Positions 57,119-64,000 of a stretch of DNA of 64,000 bases are shown here, piece after piece; the stretch's first letter is position 1; every line of letters starts with the position of its first letter. The stretch lies in NCBI RefSeq assembly GCF_001642935.1, contig NZ_CP016761.1, positions 2,418,001-2,482,000 on the forward strand, given 5' to 3'. The notes beneath the pieces were generated by a model, which saw only the letters and a program-made list of their open reading frames with translations, was not told the origin of the DNA and ran no database searches. A program made the position numbers and the translations under genes. Source of the stretch: Fictibacillus arsenicus. Lineage in GTDB: Bacteria > Bacillota > Bacilli > Bacillales > Fictibacillaceae.

Positions 57119-58165
57119 TTATACAAGTTGTGATTGCAAATAAGACTTAATAAGATTTGCAGTGTGTTCCAATGATTTTACATGTGTCCGCTCATAAGCA
57201 TGTGAAGCATCAATCCCAGGTCCGATTAAACCGTGCACAACATCAGCTCCCGCTCTAATAGCCGCAGTAGCATCTGAACCATAGAAAGGGTAAATGTCTA
57301 CTTTATAGTCAATTCCGTTCTTCTCGGCTAATTCAACTAAATGTTTTCGGAATCCAAAGTGATAAGGTCCGCCAGAATCCTTCGCACAAATACTTACGGT
57401 ATACTCATCAGTGGTTTGTCCATCACCGATTGCACCCATGTCTACTGCTAAATATTCGACAGTCTGTTCTGGTATATTAGAATTGCCTCCAAAGCCAATC
57501 TCTTCATTATTACTTATCAAGAAATGTGTCGTAAAAGGTAACTTTATTGATGATTTCTGAATTTGTTTAACAAGATGCATCAATATAGCTACGCTTGCCT
57601 TGTCATCTAGATGCCTGGACTTTACAAAACCGCTTTCAGTTTCATCAAAACGCGGATTAAAAGAAACGAAATCACCAACAGAAACCCCCGCTTCCTCAGC
57701 ATCCTTTTTGGAATGAAACTCTTGATCAACTCTAACTTCTATGTTCTTTTCGTCCCTCTTCAGGTCATCCATCCCTTTATATACATGTGCTGATGTCTGA
57801 TGCATCAAAACTGTCCCCGAGAAACGTTCCCCCCTTGAAGTGTGAATCGTACAATATTCACCTTCAACCGTGTTCCAATAATAACCGCCGATTTTATCTA
57901 ATTTTAAGCGGCCGTCACTTTTAATCTCTTTTACCATTCCACCAAGTGTATCAACATGAGCTGTTAATAATCGGTGTTTAGTATCATCTTCTCCTTTAAT
58001 TGTAGCAAGTAATGCTCCTTTGTTCGTAATTTTAAAAGGTACTTCATTTTCTTCAAAGAATTCTTTCATGTACTGAATGGCAGCTTCTGTATTACCAGAA
58101 GGACTTGGGATATGTACTAATTCTTTAATAAATCTTACAATTTCATTCGTTTGTATTTCCATCAT
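57119..58165 (-). CDS. M42 family metallopeptidase
   Basis: Predicted dinuclear zinc aminopeptidase of the FrvX/YsdC/TET type. About 348 residues; metal ligands in LLTAHVDTLGG, SRHLDDKASVAIL, NNEEIGFGGNS (catalytic Glu pair), VDMGAIGDG, and the last His in GIDASHAYERTH. Start at 58165 (or the next ATG) has AAGGAGGAG. Peptide substrate unknown. Confidence 0.93.
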   Translation of the reverse strand: MMEIQTNEIVRFIKELVHIPSPSGNTEAAIQYMKEFFEENEVPFKITNKGALLATIKGEDDTKHRLLTAHVDTLGGMVKEIKSDGRLKLDKIGGYYWNTVEGEYCTIHTSRGERFSGTVLMHQTSAHVYKGMDDLKRDEKNIEVRVDQEFHSKKDAEEAGVSVGDFVSFNPRFDETESGFVKSRHLDDKASVAILMHLVKQIQKSSIKLPFTTHFLISNNEEIGFGGNSNIPEQTVEYLAVDMGAIGDGQTTDEYTVSICAKDSGGPYHFGFRKHLVELAEKNGIDYKVDIYPFYGSDATAAIRAGADVVHGLIGPGIDASHAYERTHVKSLEHTANLIKSYLQSQLV

Positions 58166-58280
58166 CTTTCTCCTCCTTATATTCAAACATTACAATGTGA
58201 TATTTTAATTTTCCATCTTCTAATTTACGTGATAGCGCATACAATTTAGGAATTAGTTTGTCCTAGAGGAGGCACAGGTA

Positions 58281-59144
58281 ATGAAGTGGAAAATTTCAAT
58301 ATTTATGCTCATAATTATACTTGTAATAGGTATCATCTACCAGCCGTTTGTCAAAAAAGAGGCTCGTGAAAGTATTACTTTTTTTCCGATAGATAATTCT
58401 TTCTCTTTTACTGATGCTATAACATCCATAAAATTTGAAGAGGGAACTGCTTCAAACTATGAATTGGAATGGGACGTCGAGTCGGAATCCTCGGAAAGTG
58501 TTTATTTAAGACAAGACATTGCCATGATCTATGAAAACGGAAAACTTGCTAACAAAATGACCGAGTGGAAAACAAATGCAAAATCGATTGATCTGGAGAA
58601 AAATATACACGGAAAAACCCCTGGGTTATGGGAGGGCATCTCATATCATCAGGGTGAAATTCATATTAATGAAGAAAAATATCGTTCCGTTCAAAGAATG
58701 AGCAGTGATTATCTTTATACTGTTAGACCAAATAACACATTTACCGGTTTTAAAGAACCTAATTCTGCATCAGAACGGCGTTTAAAAAACTTCTTAGATC
58801 AAGAGACAAATAAATATCTTCAAAATACTTTAACTAAGCTTTTGGAGAATTATCAAATAAACCGCAACAATTATCACGTTATATCACTGCAGTCATTAAC
58901 AGGCTATAACGAAAAAGCGCTGCCAGGATTTAACTCACTTAAAAGCCAGGAGATTATCGGGAAATTATGGGAAGGACTTTATAAAAATTATTTTATTAAC
59001 ATCACAACAAAAACAGGTCAAAAGATCAGCCCCATTGGAAGCAGCATGCCATATATTTTATTAAGCAAAGATAAAACTCACTTATTTGTTTTATTTCAAA
59101 CCGCAACGGGAGAGAACATACAGCTCATTCAATACATTTCTTAA
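58281..59144 (+). CDS. Hypothetical exported or membrane-anchored protein
   Basis: 287 residues: N-terminal hydrophobic segment (SIFMLIIILVIGIIY) without a lipobox Cys, then a long extracytoplasmic domain I do not recognise. AGAGGAGGC lies before the ATG. Its end overlaps the convergent HAD gene by 20 bases. The genes around it give no clue to its role. Confidence 0.72.
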   Translation: MKWKISIFMLIIILVIGIIYQPFVKKEARESITFFPIDNSFSFTDAITSIKFEEGTASNYELEWDVESESSESVYLRQDIAMIYENGKLANKMTEWKTNAKSIDLEKNIHGKTPGLWEGISYHQGEIHINEEKYRSVQRMSSDYLYTVRPNNTFTGFKEPNSASERRLKNFLDQETNKYLQNTLTKLLENYQINRNNYHVISLQSLTGYNEKALPGFNSLKSQEIIGKLWEGLYKNYFINITTKTGQKISPIGSSMPYILLSKDKTHLFVLFQTATGENIQLIQYIS

Positions 59145-59853
59145 CTACACTTCTTAATTCATTTTCAGAGCAGCAGTTATATATGAATGGATTTGTCTGT
59201 GCTAACAATTTTTTTGAAGGATTCCACCATATCCCTGTCCACCCGGCTGTAACCGCTGGGTGGATATCAAAACTGAATGAGTCCCCAATATAATAAAAAC
59301 TCGCCGCGTGTATTCTGCTTTTCACATATTCAAATATCTCAAGACTCGGTTTGGCGAAAGAAAGTTCTGAGGAAATAAAAATGTTGTTCTGTGAGAAGCT
59401 TAGCCCGAGCATACTGAGCTTCTTTCTCTGCAATGCGGAACCTCCATTTGAAATGATACCTGCCACAAACCCTCGATTGTATAATAAATCAATAATTTCT
59501 TTAATCCACGGATAAGGTATAACAAATGAAGGGATTTTCTCTTCACAAAGTTTTCGGAAATAATCAATTTGATTCATATTAATCGGCTGGATATTAAAAG
59601 ATATTAATGAAGAAACAAGCCTGTTTCTTTGATATTGTTCACGTGTTACAGTTTTATCCTCATAAGCTGGCCAATATAGATCACAATAGATCTTATAAGT
59701 ATCAAACCATTTTTCAGCATTTACCGGCTTCTTCAATACAGGATAAAAAATTGACTTAAAGGCAAATAAAGAAGCCTGCTTAAAGGAGGCTTCGTAGTCA
59801 AATAACGTATTATCCAGATCAAAAAAGAAAGCTTTGCTTTTGGATACGTTCAT
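59125..59853 (-). CDS. HAD-family hydrolase
   Basis: 242 residues with motif I FFFDLDNTLFDYE, motif II in AGIISNGGS, the Lys in SFAKPSLEIFEY, and motif IV YIGDSFSFDI. A helical cap follows motif I. Phosphatase for a small metabolite, probably nucleotide- or sugar-phosphate-like; not predictable. Begins just after the small membrane protein gene. Confidence 0.88.
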   Translation of the reverse strand: MNVSKSKAFFFDLDNTLFDYEASFKQASLFAFKSIFYPVLKKPVNAEKWFDTYKIYCDLYWPAYEDKTVTREQYQRNRLVSSLISFNIQPINMNQIDYFRKLCEEKIPSFVIPYPWIKEIIDLLYNRGFVAGIISNGGSALQRKKLSMLGLSFSQNNIFISSELSFAKPSLEIFEYVKSRIHAASFYYIGDSFSFDIHPAVTAGWTGIWWNPSKKLLAQTNPFIYNCCSENELRSVVKKCIE

Positions 59854-59854
59854 A

Positions 59855-60031
59855 TTAGATCAGTTCATCCATCATTTTTGAACGCAATCCCGGGAAAGAC
59901 ATAGCACTTCCTACTACAAAACGTCTTATTAAAGGTTGTCCCAGCGCCATGTTGATAAGACGATAACGCATTCTATAACCGAGCATTACAGCAAGGAATA
60001 ATAGAAACCCTTTAATCATAAATCCTTTCAT
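59855..60031 (-). CDS. Small membrane protein of unknown function
   Basis: 58 residues: one N-terminal hydrophobic helix (MIKGFLLFLAVMLGY), then a short amphipathic part ending SKMMDELI. AAGGAGG before the ATG at 60031; 27 upstream codons are open but the ribosome site is inside them. B. subtilis has a small gene (yqgO) in a similar place; I cannot confirm the match. Confidence 0.65.
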   Translation of the reverse strand: MKGFMIKGFLLFLAVMLGYRMRYRLINMALGQPLIRRFVVGSAMSFPGLRSKMMDELI

Positions 60032-60137
60032 AAAAAAACCTCCTTGCTTATACTTTCTGTGTTTGAAGGCTTTTTTATTCGTAGATTCGGCCATCTTTAC
60101 ATACAGCAGCATCTATCCAGTCTGTTGACAGTAACTT

Positions 60138-60749
60138 TTAGTCAAAGGAGAGTTCAATAATCCTGTTTAGCTCATTTGTTGTATTCACATTTTTAAAGAA
60201 ATGTTCTTCCTCTTTATTCACTTCTATATATTGGGTGTTTTTTCTTTGGAGGAGTTTTAATACTTTATAGATATTTTCTTGTAAACAGGAAGTAATATCT
60301 GGTAAACATGTTCTTTTATATACTCCGTTTAACGGATATATTTTTCCGTTTAATACAGGAATGACACAATCATACTCTCCCTCTCGTGCAGCGGCAAGCC
60401 ATTTGCCATACATACTGCTGCTCATCAATGGCATGTCGCACGGAGTGACAAGATAGTAATCTGCTTTCTGGCTAATCATCCCGGTATAAATACCTGCTAA
60501 CGGTCCCTTTCCTTTATAGCGGGGTGCATCTTTAAGAATACGTATGTGCATAGAGCTGTTTTTAGTTAAAGGTGTCAACAATTCCTCACGCGTAATTACT
60601 AAAATCTTATCCGCAAAAGGCGATAGTGATTCAATCGAATACTCTATAAATGTTCTGTTATTCCACTCAGCTAATGCTTTTGGACTTCCAAACCGCCTGG
60701 ATTCACCGCCAGCCAAAACTATACCTGCACACATCAATTGACTGTCCAT
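60138..60749 (-). CDS. mobA: Molybdenum cofactor guanylyltransferase MobA
   Basis: Adds GMP to molybdopterin. 203 residues: nucleotide loop GIVLAGGESRRFGSPKAL, middle GKGPLAGIYTGM, metal site VTPCDMPLM. GGAGG precedes the ATG. Overlaps the DUF92 gene by 16 bases; no other molybdenum cofactor genes are in view, so its neighbours do not explain it. Confidence 0.88.
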   Translation of the reverse strand: MDSQLMCAGIVLAGGESRRFGSPKALAEWNNRTFIEYSIESLSPFADKILVITREELLTPLTKNSSMHIRILKDAPRYKGKGPLAGIYTGMISQKADYYLVTPCDMPLMSSSMYGKWLAAAREGEYDCVIPVLNGKIYPLNGVYKRTCLPDITSCLQENIYKVLKLLQRKNTQYIEVNKEEEHFFKNVNTTNELNRIIELSFD

Positions 60750-61525
60750 ATGTATAATCCTCCTGCCATTAACGCGCCAATGATTGTAGAACTAAAGTTA
60801 ACAAGATTATTTGTTACCCATGGCAATCCAAATATTCTCACTGTTTTCATTTTGCAATGCCATTTACTCTCAGTCTCTGTTTTACAAATTTGACAAAAAA
60901 ACTTCTGTTCAAACCATGCTCCAAAAAGGGTATCTGCAATATTCCCAAAAAAACCTGCAAAAATAATAATACCACTTCCCATTAAATTTGACGTATCATA
61001 AAGGAAATAGTAACTTATCCCAATTGCTGCAGCTCCTAAAACCGCAGCGATCGTCCCTAATCGTGTAACAGCTCCTGAAAGTCCTGCTTCAACTTTTCTC
61101 CATTCCTTTAAATGAAAAGGTTTCGTTTTTGACAGTATCCCTATCTCAGAGGCCCATGTATCTGCTGTAGCAGTCGCTAATGCACCAGTAAACATTATTA
61201 ACCAAACTGGATCTGGCATGAATACAGCACCTATTGCAGCAAGTATGGATGCACCTCCATTTGCAAACACTTGACCGACTGTCCTCCCCTTTTTGTCTTC
61301 TAAAGTTTCTGAGTAATAATCTTGTTTTACTTCTCTTTTCCACTTGGTTAAAAGGGATGATGTAAGAAAAAACATCGCTAATATGACTAGACCCTGCCAT
61401 TGAAAAGAATAAAAAGTTAGAGCACCTGTTAAAAATGCTGCTGAACTTCCCCAAAGTGTAAGCAGCCTAAAAATAAAAGAGCCCATACAGAGCAAAGCGA
61501 TCCCCGCAAAAAAGGCAGCTTCCAT
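60734..61525 (-). CDS. DUF92 family integral membrane protein
   Basis: 263 residues with five to six membrane helices; family signatures GRTVGQVFANGG and TADTWASEIGILSKTKP. Related plant VTE6 phosphorylates phytyl phosphate, so an isoprenoid- or lipid-phosphate kinase is possible; unproven in bacteria. One base after yqgN's downstream end, co-transcribed with mobA. Confidence 0.85.
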   Translation of the reverse strand: MEAAFFAGIALLCMGSFIFRLLTLWGSSAAFLTGALTFYSFQWQGLVILAMFFLTSSLLTKWKREVKQDYYSETLEDKKGRTVGQVFANGGASILAAIGAVFMPDPVWLIMFTGALATATADTWASEIGILSKTKPFHLKEWRKVEAGLSGAVTRLGTIAAVLGAAAIGISYYFLYDTSNLMGSGIIIFAGFFGNIADTLFGAWFEQKFFCQICKTETESKWHCKMKTVRIFGLPWVTNNLVNFSSTIIGALMAGGLYIWTVN

Positions 61526-61526
61526 T

Positions 61527-62084
61527 TTAAATATAGCATCCTTCTTCAGTAATGACTTGTTCTACTGGAACATCAAATTCTTCAAAAGGAAGTTGTTCTG
61601 CTGTCTGAAATGAGTATGCAATTGATATTGCTGACCCTTGATAGTTCTGTAAGAAACGATCATAATAGCCGCCTCCGTAACCAATCCTGTATCCTTTTTT
61701 ATCAAAGACTAGCCCGGGGACGATAAGTAAGTCGATATTTTCTTTAGAAATATCCTTCGTTTTTTCGATTATTGGTTCATAGAGGTCCATATATACATTC
61801 TCTAAATCATCAAAGGAACCCAGTTCTCTAAATTCCATTTTTTTATTAGCCGAATAGCATTTTGGTACACAAACAGTTTTTCCTTCCTCCCAAGCTTTTT
61901 TTATAATAAATGTCGTGTCTAATTCAAATTTTCTTGAAACAGTGATTCCGATAAAGTTCGAATTCCGCCATTCTTTTGTTTCAAATAATTGTACAGCTAT
62001 TTTTTCGCTCATAACTTTCCGATCATTTGCTTCCATAGAGATTAATAAGTTTTTAATTTTTTTTCGCCATTCTGACTTCGTCAT
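61527..62084 (-). CDS. yqgN: 5-formyltetrahydrofolate cyclo-ligase YqgN
   Basis: ATP-dependent conversion of 5-formyl- to 5,10-methenyl-tetrahydrofolate, a salvage step. 185 residues with the family end motif RIGYGGGYYDRFL and the N-terminal SEWRKKIKNLL. Start at 62084 has AGAGGTG; three codons are open upstream. Confidence 0.93.
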   Translation of the reverse strand: MTKSEWRKKIKNLLISMEANDRKVMSEKIAVQLFETKEWRNSNFIGITVSRKFELDTTFIIKKAWEEGKTVCVPKCYSANKKMEFRELGSFDDLENVYMDLYEPIIEKTKDISKENIDLLIVPGLVFDKKGYRIGYGGGYYDRFLQNYQGSAISIAYSFQTAEQLPFEEFDVPVEQVITEEGCYI

Positions 62085-62121
62085 ATGCAGCACCTCTTAT
62101 GAATTGAATTATGCCTTAATC

Positions 62122-62216
62122 ATAGCATGTGTCTCGCACCTTACACTACAATTAACCTGTCAATGAAATGAAGAAAGAAAATGACCCAAAAGCAACAATC
62201 CTTAGATATGAGCCTT
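62122..62216 (-). repeat. Remnant of the palindromic repeat
   Basis: TGTCTCGCACCTTACACTAC, AATTAACCTGTCAATGAAATG and AAAGCAACAATCCTTAGATA match one end of the family (compare 5735-5800). The core and the other end are gone. Confidence 0.6.
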
Positions 62217-62903
62217 TTTCAAAAAACGAATTAAGCTGTCTACGTGAATTGCTGCAGTATTAAATAATGTAATATCATCCCAATCATCTTGTTCAAGAAA
62301 GATTGGAAGTTCAGTACACCCTAGAATCAATCCATTGATATTATATTTACTTTTCAATTGATGAATCATGTTCCCTACAGCCGTTATATCATCTTCAATA
62401 AAAATGCCTCTGGAAAATTGTTTAAAAATCTTCTCCTGCAGGAAATCTTGCTGTGTTATTTCAGGAACAAAAATTTGGATTTCAGTGTTTATAAAAGGTT
62501 TTTTGTATAGATCGCTCTGCATAGTTGGAATCGTACCTAACAGGCCTATCCGGTTCTTTTTGCTTTTCATTACTTCATTATAGGTCACATCTACAATGCT
62601 GATCACTGGAACACCAACATTCCTTGTAATATCTTCATAAAAGAGATGAGGAGTATTTGAAGCTATAAGGATGACATCTGAGCCAGCTTTCATAAGATTA
62701 TTCATGGATTCAGATAAATATTGTATAAGCTGCTGAAATTTCTTTCCCATTGTTAAATGATGCACTTTACTGACATCTACACTTTCAATAACCATTTCTG
62801 GAAATACAGCGGAGTCAATTTTATTATGATATTGGCTGATTATCAGCTTGTAATACTCTATTGTAGCCTGTGGGGTCAAACCGCCTAAAATTCCAATTTT
62901 CAT
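62202..62903 (-). CDS. Aspartate/glutamate racemase family protein
   Basis: 233 residues of the PLP-independent racemase fold. Opening GILGGLTPQATIEYY; the second catalytic Cys is there (LILGCTELP), but the first position reads IASNTPH, with Ser where aspartate racemases have Cys. Family members with Thr or Ser here (YgeA-like) can still act on broad amino acids. It sits between rpmG and yqgN, not seen there in B. subtilis, so probably an insertion. Confidence 0.85.
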   Translation of the reverse strand: MKIGILGGLTPQATIEYYKLIISQYHNKIDSAVFPEMVIESVDVSKVHHLTMGKKFQQLIQYLSESMNNLMKAGSDVILIASNTPHLFYEDITRNVGVPVISIVDVTYNEVMKSKKNRIGLLGTIPTMQSDLYKKPFINTEIQIFVPEITQQDFLQEKIFKQFSRGIFIEDDITAVGNMIHQLKSKYNINGLILGCTELPIFLEQDDWDDITLFNTAAIHVDSLIRFLKKAHI

Positions 62904-62947
62904 TCTATCCGCTCCCCAATCATTAGCACTGATTTATTTTTATGTAC

Positions 62948-62992
62948 GAAAAAACGCCTGATTCCTCATTCTCATGGGAGTCAGGCGTTCTT
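62948..62992 (-). terminator. Terminator of rpmG
   Basis: Minus strand AACGCCTGA/TCAGGCGTT with a partly paired 17-base loop, then TTTTTC. Confidence 0.88.
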
Positions 62993-63000
62993 AAGTGAAA

Positions 63001-63150
63001 TTACTTAGTTTCACGGTGAACTGTGTATTTCTTTAAACGCGGGCTGTATTTTTTAAGCTCTAAACGGTCTGGATTTGTACGCTTGTTTTTAGTAGTGATG
63101 TAGTTACGATCACCAGTCTCAGTACAAGCTAAAGTAATGTTTACACGCAT
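63001..63150 (-). CDS. rpmG: 50S ribosomal protein L33
   Basis: 49-residue ribosomal protein: [17 protein letters not shown], then [19 protein letters not shown] and end TVHRETK. GAGGGAAA lies before the ATG. Only one Cys is seen (ACTETG); the zinc-ribbon pairs of C+ L33 proteins are missing, so this is a zinc-independent form. Next to yqgN as in B. subtilis rpmGA. Confidence 0.95.
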   Translation of the reverse strand: MRVNITLACTETGDRNYITTKNKRTNPDRLELKKYSPRLKKYTVHRETK

Positions 63151-63250
63151 TGTTGTTTCCCTCCACATCTTTACCAAAGTACATATTAATGGTTACTAAC
63201 AGTCATTATTCTCTATTAAACCATACTTTAACATGATAACAAATTCTTAT

Positions 63251-64000
63251 CTAACGGGCAAGAGAGTTTTGTGAAAGTTTCTGATATACGGTCGTATATT
63301 CTTTTAGAACATCGACAAAAGTAGCATGTGACCATGTTAAAGGAGCAACTGATAATGCTTCACCTGTGAAGGGATGGAGCTGTTCTGGCAATACACCTGT
63401 TGAAAAACTATGCTCTTGAATCCATCGAAGAATTTCATGCGGCCGTTCTAAATCATGTACTATTTTTGCCTTTTGAATGTACCATTTTGCAACCCAAAGT
63501 GTACAAATCAGCCATGGATTGCCTGGAACCCTTGCAACTTCATGTGTTTGCTGAAAATAGTAATCATTTGTGTACCTTGCTATTCCACCGACACTCGTTT
63601 TTATACTTAAATCTTCTTCCATCTGATGCATCGTACGGATAACTCTTTCATCATCTGCTGAAAATACACCAAAGGCAAATAGGGCATACATGCTTGATTC
63701 CATCGTAAAATCTTTTTTATAAGCGTTATCATCTAATAAATAGATGCCTCTGATGAATCTGCCCGCGCCTTCATCATAGAGGTGTTTTTCCATTCCTGCT
63801 TTAATGCGTTCAGCACCTTTTTTATATCGTTCTGCCCGATCGTCTTCACCAAACAGCGTAGCAAATGAATATGCTGCCATCAGTCCCCCATACACACTGC
63901 TTGCTGTAAATGTAAATATTCCTCTTCTTTCCTCCCAAAGATCATAAGATTGCAGAGGAAGGTCAAGTTCACTATGCATGTATTGGAGCAAAAATCTAGC
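63251..64000 (-). CDS. Glycoside hydrolase family 15 protein, C-terminal part
   Basis: The frame runs to the window edge, so at least 249 C-terminal residues of a longer protein are seen. SYDLWEERRGIFTFTASSVYGGLMAA, which spans a catalytic Glu, matches the (alpha/alpha)6 barrel of GH15 (glucoamylase, trehalase or kinase-regulator-like); end LPEQLHPFTGEALSVAPLTWSHA is also typical. Substrate not decidable. The TTG near 63991 is not a real start. Confidence 0.85.
   Translation of the reverse strand, partial: ARFLLQYMHSELDLPLQSYDLWEERRGIFTFTASSVYGGLMAAYSFATLFGEDDRAERYKKGAERIKAGMEKHLYDEGAGRFIRGIYLLDDNAYKKDFTMESSMYALFAFGVFSADDERVIRTMHQMEEDLSIKTSVGGIARYTNDYYFQQTHEVARVPGNPWLICTLWVAKWYIQKAKIVHDLERPHEILRWIQEHSFSTGVLPEQLHPFTGEALSVAPLTWSHATFVDVLKEYTTVYQKLSQNSLAR

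Overview
The window is a stretch of low-GC Firmicute chromosome. Gene content and order point to a spore-forming, competence-capable member of the Bacillaceae, near Bacillus or Fictibacillus; the genus is an inference. From left to right it follows the B. subtilis yqiG-spo0A to yqgN-rpmG region almost gene for gene. Most genes lie on the minus strand, so the biological order reads from high to low coordinates.

Regions. (1) 0-5.5 kb: a partial DUF2627 gene, spo0A, spoIVB, recN and argR/ahrC. (2) 5.8-13.6 kb: nusB, folD, xseA, xseB, ispA, dxs and the TlyA-type methylase yqxC. Between ispA and dxs lies a gene-free 0.6 kb stretch that I identify as OLE RNA, followed by its membrane partner oapA. 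(3) 14-16.6 kb: yqhY, accC and accB. (4) 17-22.2 kb: the complete spoIIIAA-AH operon of the forespore feeding channel. (5) 22.5-29.3 kb: efp, papA, aroQ, yqhR, yqhQ, yqhP, yqhO, mntR and the spore photoproduct lyase splB. (6) 29.4-33.2 kb: a B12-dependent ribonucleotide reductase gene, nrdJ, split by a group I intron that carries a frameshifted nuclease gene. (7) 33.5-41.7 kb: lipM, yqhL, the glycine cleavage genes gcvT-gcvPA-gcvPB behind a glycine riboswitch, and yqhH-yqhG. (8) 42-46.8 kb: yqzE, aroK and the comGA-GG pseudopilus operon, then tRNA-Gln. (9) 47-64 kb: mgsR-like yqgZ, yqgY, a MidA-like methylase, yqgX, yqgW, yqgT, an LtaS-type enzyme, glcK, yqgQ, a SpoVAF-like germination protein, an M42 peptidase, mobA, a DUF92 gene, yqgN, a racemase, rpmG and the end of a GH15 gene.

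How it works together. Sporulation and germination genes (spo0A, spoIVB, spoIIIA, splB, spoVAF-like, yqhR) are mixed with housekeeping genes for isoprenoids, folate and one-carbon units, fatty acids, lipoate and nucleotides. Lipoate (lipM) serves the glycine cleavage system; FolD and YqgN feed tetrahydrofolate pools.

Structured elements not explained by genes are: the OLE RNA; the group I intron; a glycine riboswitch with an odd second aptamer; five motif copies phased at 20-21 bp between spoIIIAA and efp; paired NrdR-like boxes before nrdJ; and at least six copies of a GC-rich palindromic intergenic repeat whose stems co-vary between copies.
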